Part shown: positions 32,551-37,620 of the stretch, one piece after another
Numbering within the stretch: the first letter of the stretch is position 1
Layout: each line of letters starts with the position of its first letter
Source of the DNA: Bacillota bacterium
Lineage (GTDB): Bacteria; Bacillota; Sulfobacillia; RBS10-35; JAJYVN01
Direction of reading: 5' to 3'
Assembly (NCBI GenBank): GCA_021806565.1
Contig: JAJZXK010000028.1
Span: 1 to 37,620, forward strand
DNA length: 37,620 bases
Notes under the pieces: model-generated
Database searches by the model: none
What the model saw: only the letters and a program-made list of their open reading frames with translations
What the model was told of the DNA's origin: nothing
Position numbers and translations under genes: made by a program

Positions 32551-33879
32551 ATGGACGCGCGACGGTACGGGGGAAGGGCGGCGGTGGTGCTGCGCAAGGT
32601 GCGGGTGCGTCGGCCGGCGCAGCCGGCTCGCCGGCGCGGCGGCGGTGTGCCGGTGCCGCTGTTGCGGGAATTGAACCTGCTGCGCCTCGCCTGTCGGGAT
32701 GCGCCCCCGCGCCGCTTGGCCGGCGCGCTACTCGAGTGGACCGAGGCGGTGCTCCCCGGCGCCCCGTGCGAGGTGCTCATCGGCGATCCGCAGGCCGGCT
32801 ATCTGCAGGTGGTCGGCACGCGCGGCTTTCGGGCCGAGCGCGGTTTGGGCTGCCGCATCCCGATCGGTGTCGGCGTGACCGGCGCGGCCGCCCGCCAGGC
32901 GCGCACCGTCTGGGTGCCGGACGTGGGAAGCGACCCCCGCTACATCCCCGGGGTGCCGGGGGCGCGCTGGGAGCTGGCGGTACCACTGTGTGTCCGCCGG
33001 CGCGTCATCGGCGTGATCGATCTGGAGGGCGGCCAGGTGCGTCCTCCGAGCCTGCGCCAGCGTAGGCGGCTGGCGCGCCTGGCGTCGGTGCTCGCGCCGG
33101 CCTTCGCCCGGGCGCTGCCGGTGACGCCGCTACAGCCGCTGCGACTCCAGGCCGTGCCGGGACGCACCCCGGCGGCGCCCCCGAGCCCGGAGCCCGTCGC
33201 GTTGCGGCGGTTGCTGGTCGAACACCGACTGACGGTCCGTCTGGAGCCTCTGGCAACCCTGGACGCCGAGCGGCGCCTGGTCGGGTATGAGGCGCAGGTC
33301 TTGGGGCCAGGGGGACTCCTGCCGACCGACGGCGGCGATCCGCCGACGGCCGCAGCCGCGGACCTGGTGCGGCTGGAGGCCGCCTTGGGGGCCTGGCGGG
33401 CGGGCATGGGCGTGCTGTTTTGCGACATCCACGCGGCCGCCCTGCGCCGCGCCGGCTTTCTTCCGGCCGCTGCGGCGCTGGCCCGGCGCCTCGGCGTGCC
33501 CTCCGGGGGGCTGGTGCTGGATCTGAAGCTCACCGACGCCCACGGACTGTCCGAGGCGGTGCGGCGCACCGACCGGGCCCCGGGAGCCCTGCCGCTGGCC
33601 ATAGACCATTTCGGCGCCGGCGGGGGATCCCAGGCGCTGGTGGAACTGCGGCCCGCCTACGTGAAACTGGCGACGGCGCTGATCCGCGGGGTGGAGCGTG
33701 ACTTCGGACGCCGCACCTACATCGAGTCCCTGTGCTACTTCACCCGGCGTACGGGGGCCCAGGCCATCGCCCTGGGCGTGGCCACGTCCGGGGAGCAGGC
33801 GGCCCTGCGCCAGTGCGGCGTGACCCTCGGACAGGGCATGGCGATCGGGCCGCCCCTGGCCCCGGAAGGTCTGGCGTGA
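32551..33879 (+). CDS. GAF plus degenerate EAL-domain protein
   Basis: ATG 32551 is used; GTG 32584 or 32587, preceded by GGGGGAAGGG, may be the true start. From 32551 the product has 442 residues: a GAF domain (about 40-185, with VGVTGAAARQARTVWVPDV) and an EAL-like domain (about 215-440). Only part of the EAL active site remains: GYEAQ keeps the Glu, but the DDFG motif reads IDHFG, K-x-D reads KLA, and AEGVET reads ALGVAT, while the Asn-containing strand reads FCDIHAAAL. Cyclic-di-GMP hydrolysis is therefore unlikely. It probably acts as a soluble sensor or effector, perhaps still binding c-di-GMP. It is divergent from the signal peptidase. Confidence 0.8.
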   Translation: MDARRYGGRAAVVLRKVRVRRPAQPARRRGGGVPVPLLRELNLLRLACRDAPPRRLAGALLEWTEAVLPGAPCEVLIGDPQAGYLQVVGTRGFRAERGLGCRIPIGVGVTGAAARQARTVWVPDVGSDPRYIPGVPGARWELAVPLCVRRRVIGVIDLEGGQVRPPSLRQRRRLARLASVLAPAFARALPVTPLQPLRLQAVPGRTPAAPPSPEPVALRRLLVEHRLTVRLEPLATLDAERRLVGYEAQVLGPGGLLPTDGGDPPTAAAADLVRLEAALGAWRAGMGVLFCDIHAAALRRAGFLPAAAALARRLGVPSGGLVLDLKLTDAHGLSEAVRRTDRAPGALPLAIDHFGAGGGSQALVELRPAYVKLATALIRGVERDFGRRTYIESLCYFTRRTGAQAIALGVATSGEQAALRQCGVTLGQGMAIGPPLAPEGLA

Positions 33880-33910
33880 GGTCCGCGGAGGTTGTGGGGG
33901 AGGGCTGGTC

Positions 33911-35077
33911 GTGCGCTGGGGGCAGGCGGACGAGGCGGGGTTCGATCCGCTCCGCTTGGACCGGGCCTGGGAGGTGCTGCGCCGGACCGCCGGTACACCC
34001 TCCGTCCCGGCCGCGGTGGCGGCTGTGGGCAGGGGCGGGGTTGGGGTCGGACCGCGCGCCTTCGGCTGGGCCGTGTACGATCCGCCCGGCCAGCGGGTTG
34101 CCGCCCAGGTGGACACGGTGTTCGATCTGGCGTCTCTGACCAAGGTGGTCGGTACGGCGACCGCCGCCTGGTGTCTCCTTGAGCGGGGATCGGTGCGGCT
34201 CGCGTTGCGCATCGCCGATGTTCTGGAGGGATTCGCGCCGCCCGCCCAGGACGAGGTCCCCGACTGGCGCAGCCGCGTCACGGTGCGCCATCTCCTGACG
34301 CATACCTCCGGCCTACCGGCCGGTTCCGACCTGCGCCGCGTCGCGGGCGGACCGCGCGAGCGCCTCGCCGCGGCGATGCGGGTGCCGCTTTGCGCACCAC
34401 CCGGCCAGCGGATGGTATACAGCGACATCGGGTTCATTCTGCTGGCCGCGGTCTTGGAGGAGGTGGCGGGCATGCCGCTGGACGCCTTCTGCCAGCGGGA
34501 GGTGTTTCAACCCCTGGGCATGCGCGACACCGGCTGGAATCCGCCCGCGGCCACGGCCGCCCGCGCCGCGGCCACCGAGTGGGCAGAGCGACCCGGGCCC
34601 GGGGGGTACCTGCGCGGTGTGGTCCATGATGAAAATGCCCGCGCGCTTGGAGGTCTGGCGGGCCACGCCGGTCTATTCGCACCGGTGGGTGACCTGGCGG
34701 TCTTCGCCGACATGCTGCGCGCCGGCGGCGTCGGCGGCGCACCCGGCCTGCCGGCCCGCCGCGTCCTGTCTGCGGCCGGCGTGGGCCGGATGACCGCCCC
34801 CGCTGTGGTTCGCGAAGACGACGGCCGCACCCTGGGTTGGCAGGGGGCCGGCCGTCGCGGCGCCCCCTGCGGCGACCTCTGGACCGAGCGCGTCTTCGGC
34901 CACACCGGCTTCACCGGCACCTGCCTTTGGATCGACCCCGGTCACGACCTGTGGGCCGTGCTTCTGACCAACGGCGTGCATATGGGACGGGCCCTCGGGT
35001 TGGCGGCCATGCCGGCGTTGCGGACCGGTTTCCACAACGCCGTGGTCGCCGCCATCGACGGTCCGGCGGTCGGTTGA
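33911..35077 (+). CDS. Beta-lactamase-family serine hydrolase (class C / DD-peptidase-like)
   Basis: GTG 33911 has a strong GGGGGAGGG six bases upstream. The 388-residue protein has the three motifs of the family: S75-L-T-K78 in FDLASLTK, Y170-S-D172 (Y-S/A-N position), and H331-T-G in GHTGFTG. HLLTHTSGLPAG and FQPLGMRDTGW are also typical. No signal peptide is seen, so an esterase, amidase or D-aminopeptidase in the cytoplasm is likelier than antibiotic resistance. It starts 31 bp after the GAF-EAL gene and may share its transcript, and ends just before a convergent sulfatase. Confidence 0.9.
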   Translation: MRWGQADEAGFDPLRLDRAWEVLRRTAGTPSVPAAVAAVGRGGVGVGPRAFGWAVYDPPGQRVAAQVDTVFDLASLTKVVGTATAAWCLLERGSVRLALRIADVLEGFAPPAQDEVPDWRSRVTVRHLLTHTSGLPAGSDLRRVAGGPRERLAAAMRVPLCAPPGQRMVYSDIGFILLAAVLEEVAGMPLDAFCQREVFQPLGMRDTGWNPPAATAARAAATEWAERPGPGGYLRGVVHDENARALGGLAGHAGLFAPVGDLAVFADMLRAGGVGGAPGLPARRVLSAAGVGRMTAPAVVREDDGRTLGWQGAGRRGAPCGDLWTERVFGHTGFTGTCLWIDPGHDLWAVLLTNGVHMGRALGLAAMPALRTGFHNAVVAAIDGPAVG

Positions 35078-35085
35078 TCCCGCGT

Positions 35086-35108
35086 CCGCGCCCCTCCGTC
35101 AGGCGCGG
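35086..35108. terminator. Hairpin between convergent serine hydrolase and sulfatase genes
   Basis: CCGCGCC (35086-35092) and GGCGCGG (35102-35108) form a perfect 7-bp GC stem with a 9-base loop that contains the sulfatase stop codon. The convergent stops are only 21 bp apart, so a shared terminator here makes sense, although no T-run follows. Confidence 0.4.
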
Positions 35109-36556
35109 CGGGCCGCCCGCAGGCGCTCGGCGTGCGCCTGGCGTCCTGTGGATTCCAGCCTGCGGCAGTAACGGTCCAGTTCGCCGCGGGCGTGGAAGGG
35201 GCCGCCCTCCCGCACGACCGTCCACAGCGGGTCGACGGCGTGGGCCGAGGTTTCCATCTGCTGCGTGTGCCAGCGCTCCAGGAGCGCCAAGCCGACGTCG
35301 ACCACTTCCGGCCGCCGATCGGCTAGGTCGTGTACCTCATGCGGGTCGTGCGCTAGGTCGAAGAGCATTGTCGGCGGGAAGGCCTTCACCCCCGGTTCGT
35401 AGGTCCGGATCAGCAGCCAGTCGTCGAAGCGGACACCGCGCTGGCAGGCCCAGGCGGCCTGGCTGAGGACCAGGTGCGTGCGGCCGGCGCAGGCGCCACC
35501 GCGCAGGGCGGCGGCGAAGCTCTGGCCGTCCCACGCCTCGGGGATGGGGGCCTGCAGCAACTCGCAGATGGTGGGCGCGAGATCGACGTTGTAGCGCAGG
35601 CCGCGGTCGACCGCGCCGGCGGGGACCCCCGGGCCGCTGACGATCAGGGGCACGCGGCAGGTGATCTGGTCGGCCGTCTGGTGGTCCCCGTACACGTTGA
35701 GTTCGCCCTGGTTTTCTCCGTGGTCCGCGCTGACCAGGATCAGGGTGTCGTCGCGGACCCCAGCCGCCTCCAGGGCGTCGAGCAACCTTGCCACGTGCGC
35801 GTCCGCGTAATGGATCCCCGTGTCGTAGCCGTCGATCCAGCGCTTGAAGGCGCCAAGGCTGCCGATCTCTTGGGGCATGCGCGGATACCGCTCGGCGGCC
35901 CGCTGGTCGGTGTTCCAGCCGGTCGGTTCGCAGGCGCTGTGCGGTCCGTAGCCGGCGCGGTGGGCCGCCAGCAGGTCTTCGGTGAGCCAGTCGGGCGGGG
36001 GGAGCGTCGCGAAGGGTTCCCCGTATTCGAGCGGGACGCGGTAGGGGGTGTGCGGGTCCCAGAGGTTCACGTGCAGGAACCAGTGGTCTTCGCGCGCGTG
36101 GCGGGCCAGCCAGTCCTCCGCGTAGGGCAGGACGTCGTGCGCCGATTCCTGTCCCATCGTGCCGTGGTTGAAAATCTCCTGGAAACCGGCATACCAATGC
36201 CAGGCGCTGTGCCGTTCGCCGAAGGTGCTGACCGTGGCGGTGCGGTAGCCGGCGCGCCGCAGCGACGCCATCCAGCTGTGCCGGCCCAGCCAGCTCTGGA
36301 AGCCGCGGCCCGCGCCCTGGACGAAGGGATCCGCGGCGGTGCCGCCGTGGCCCACCACGCCGTTGTGGATGCCGAAGCGCCCGCCGAACAGGGCGGTGCG
36401 GGACGGCAGACAGGGGGCGTCGCTGGTGTAGTAGTTTTCAAAGCGCATACCACGCCTGGCCAGACTGTCGATCACCGGAGAGGTCGGCCGCGCATAGCCA
36501 TAACATCCGAGATGGTCCGGACGCAGCGAGTCGATGTCCACGTATAAAACGCGCAT
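35099..36556 (-). CDS. Cytoplasmic S1-family sulfatase
   Basis: ATG 36556 is nine bases after AAGGAG and immediately precedes the family's first strand (MRVLYVDIDSLRPDHLGCYG). The 485-residue product has the metal Asp residues (D7, D9), the formylglycine signature CLPSR in APCLPSRTALFGGRF, HVNLWDPHTPYRVP, and the second metal site LVSADHGENQGE. No signal peptide is present. It differs clearly from the sulfatase at 10.1-11.7 kb, so the two are not a recent duplication. Substrates may be sulfated sugars or other sulfate or phosphate esters taken up by the cell. Confidence 0.9.
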   Translation of the reverse strand: MRVLYVDIDSLRPDHLGCYGYARPTSPVIDSLARRGMRFENYYTSDAPCLPSRTALFGGRFGIHNGVVGHGGTAADPFVQGAGRGFQSWLGRHSWMASLRRAGYRTATVSTFGERHSAWHWYAGFQEIFNHGTMGQESAHDVLPYAEDWLARHAREDHWFLHVNLWDPHTPYRVPLEYGEPFATLPPPDWLTEDLLAAHRAGYGPHSACEPTGWNTDQRAAERYPRMPQEIGSLGAFKRWIDGYDTGIHYADAHVARLLDALEAAGVRDDTLILVSADHGENQGELNVYGDHQTADQITCRVPLIVSGPGVPAGAVDRGLRYNVDLAPTICELLQAPIPEAWDGQSFAAALRGGACAGRTHLVLSQAAWACQRGVRFDDWLLIRTYEPGVKAFPPTMLFDLAHDPHEVHDLADRRPEVVDVGLALLERWHTQQMETSAHAVDPLWTVVREGGPFHARGELDRYCRRLESTGRQAHAERLRAARRA

Positions 36557-36692
36557 GGGGCATGGCTCCTTTCTCTCATGGCACTTGGGCCGGGCCCGGC
36601 GGCCGGGCCGCAAACGCCGCTCCAGATCCAGGGCCGCTTTCGTCACACGCGGTTGCGATTCCTAGGCGGACGGCGGTGCGGGGGGAATCGCG

Positions 36693-37469
36693 GTGCATCG
36701 GTCATCCGCGGTGGGGGGGCTCTGCCCCCTGAAACACGTGGTGGTCGTGGTAATGGAAAACCACACCTTTGACAACTACTTCGGCCGGGACCGGGGCCGG
36801 GACTGTTGCCCCGCTGCCACACTGGGCTGCCTTCCGACCCACGCGCGCGCCCTGCGCGGACCGGCGTGCGCCTGTCGCTACGGCCCCCACGAAGTGGCCG
36901 TCGCTCGGGCGCTCGCTCGCCAGTATGCGCTGGGGAGTCGGTACTTTTCCGAAGTCGCCGGCCCGTCCGACCCCAACCACTGGATGCTGATGTGTGCCCA
37001 GTCGCCGCTGGTGCGCAATCGGTTCCCGTGGGAACCCTGGCCCGACATGACGAGCATCGCCGACCGCCTGGAGGCGGCGGGGCTGCAGTGGCGCAACTAC
37101 CGCGGCCGGCCGCGCGGCGGGCTGGCGATGCTGCCGCACCTGCGCGCGTCGACGCGGCAGCGTCCCTGGCAGGACTTTTTGCGCGACGCCCGCCGCGGGG
37201 ATCTGCCCCACCTTTCCTGGGTGACCCCGCCGTTTGCCCGCAGCGACCACCCACCCGCGCCGCCCTGGTGGGGCGGCGGCTGGCTGGCGGAGGTGCTGTG
37301 CGCCCTTGGCGCCGGACCCGCGTGGCGGCACACCGCCGCATTCGTCGTCTGGGACCACGCCCGCCGGCGGGCGGAAGGTCAAGGGCCGCCGCGCTCTCCA
37401 CGCCGGCGGCAGGTACCGCTAGCGGCCCGGACGCCCTCGCCTGGTCCACCGGTCGTGTGGGGCGTGTGA
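36693..37469 (+). CDS. Phosphoesterase (phospholipase C / acid phosphatase family), shortened
   Basis: GTG 36693 has a G-run seven bases upstream. The 258-residue product begins with the family's first motif (LKHVVVVVMENHTFDNYFG) and has GPSDPNHWMLM and LSWVTPPFARSDHPP-type segments of PF04185 enzymes, which hydrolyse phosphate mono- or diesters. At WDHARRR, where the family has WDD..G.YDHV, the match breaks down; a weak echo (QVPLAARTPSPGPPVV) suggests an internal deletion or frameshift. The gene ends about 20 bp before the TnpB element end, so the insertion probably removed or disturbed the 3' part. It lacks a signal peptide and is likely inactive. Confidence 0.7.
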   Translation: MHRSSAVGGLCPLKHVVVVVMENHTFDNYFGRDRGRDCCPAATLGCLPTHARALRGPACACRYGPHEVAVARALARQYALGSRYFSEVAGPSDPNHWMLMCAQSPLVRNRFPWEPWPDMTSIADRLEAAGLQWRNYRGRPRGGLAMLPHLRASTRQRPWQDFLRDARRGDLPHLSWVTPPFARSDHPPAPPWWGGGWLAEVLCALGAGPAWRHTAAFVVWDHARRRAEGQGPPRSPRRRQVPLAARTPSPGPPVVWGV

Positions 37470-37491
37470 CCGCGGCGTGACCGAAAGCGAA

Positions 37492-37620
37492 AAGGAGTCA
37501 TGACCCCACGGCTAAAGCCGGGGGCTTGCCAATCACCCCGCTTGCGCGGGCGTGGCGTGCGGACGCATGACGGCGCCCCGGCGACCGATGTTGATCGCCG
37601 CGATGTGGTCTGCTGGCCCA
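37492..37620 (-). mobile_element. TnpB element D, right end; continues beyond the window
   Basis: A hairpin at 37504-37524 (CCCC-A-CGGCT / AGCCG-GGGG) lies just downstream of a minus-strand tnpB end, as in IS200/IS605 right ends, where this RNA forms the guide scaffold. The 3' boundary is probably near 37492-37500. This is the only one of the four copies whose visible tnpB end is undamaged. Confidence 0.65.
37533..37620 (-). CDS. tnpB: TnpB (IS200/IS605 OrfB) C-terminal end, partial
   Basis: On the minus strand the frame enters from the right edge and reads ADHIAAINIGRRGAV, then MRPHATPAQAG and a TGA (37533-37535). ADHIAAINI is the third RuvC catalytic motif (Asp, then A-A-x-N) of TnpB RNA-guided nucleases. 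The rest lies outside the window, so intactness cannot be judged. Confidence 0.75.
   Translation of the reverse strand, partial: GPADHIAAINIGRRGAVMRPHATPAQAG

Noticed and set aside
1-37620. CRISPR arrays, tRNA or rRNA genes, complete insertion sequences, prophage
   Set aside because: No regularly spaced repeats, cloverleaf or rRNA-like segments, no structural phage genes, and all transposase matches are partial.

Overview
The window is very GC-rich bacterial DNA with dense coding, frequent GTG and TTG starts behind strong purine-rich ribosome binding sites, and few long gaps. A MrfA/MrfB (YprA/YprB-type) repair pair, an S-layer-homology glycosidase, a single-TM signal peptidase I and twin-arginine-like and lipoprotein signals all point to a high-GC, deep-branching, probably thermophilic Firmicute (Symbiobacterium, Sulfobacillus or Thermaerobacter-like). 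This is inference from gene content; there is no rRNA or tRNA to confirm it.

Layout. 0-6.4 kb is a worn accessory zone: a truncated DNA methyltransferase, a one-piece tandem ABC exporter whose two ATPase domains have lost their catalytic motifs, a transposase remnant, a broken MNT/HEPN toxin-antitoxin pair and the tail of a decayed TnpB element. 6.4-13.6 kb holds mrfA and mrfB (mrfB with a poly-G frameshift), a cytoplasmic sulfatase, a small membrane protein, a MarC protein and an O-methyltransferase. 13.6-18.9 kb has a nucleotidyltransferase-like gene with altered catalytic residues, convergent with an operon of an oligopeptide-type ABC importer (binding protein and two permeases, no ATPase) that ends in a macro-domain gene. 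18.9-19.7 kb is an internally deleted IS200/IS605 element. 19.7-24.6 kb is a plus-strand sugar-acid-like cluster: a bicovalent FAD oxidase, an SDR, a glucarate-dehydratase-like enolase-superfamily enzyme and an HPS/KGPDC-type aldolase/decarboxylase preceded by DnaA-box-like sites. 24.6-28 kb has a secreted SLH-GH18 protein, an MFS transporter and a Dabb protein. 28-29.4 kb is more insertion-sequence debris. 29.4-31.6 kb is a TetR plus DHA2 drug-efflux pair. 31.7-37.5 kb carries signal peptidase I with a tiny coupled membrane protein, a GAF plus degenerate-EAL protein, a serine hydrolase, a second cytoplasmic sulfatase and a shortened phosphoesterase abutting another TnpB element that leaves the window.

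How the genes may work together. The peptide-type importer, two cytosolic sulfatases, the sugar oxidase/SDR/dehydratase/HPS-like set and the SLH-GH18 protein would fit uptake and breakdown of modified (sulfated or oxidised) glycans or glycoconjugates; this is a hypothesis from proximity. A second theme is loss of catalysis with the fold retained: ABC ATPase domains, EAL domain and nucleotidyltransferase all look like pseudoenzymes in intact reading frames. A third is TnpB-family relics at four places about 9-13 kb apart, each with the same type of end hairpin and each defective or cut by the window edge. No CRISPR array, tRNA, rRNA or complete insertion sequence was seen.
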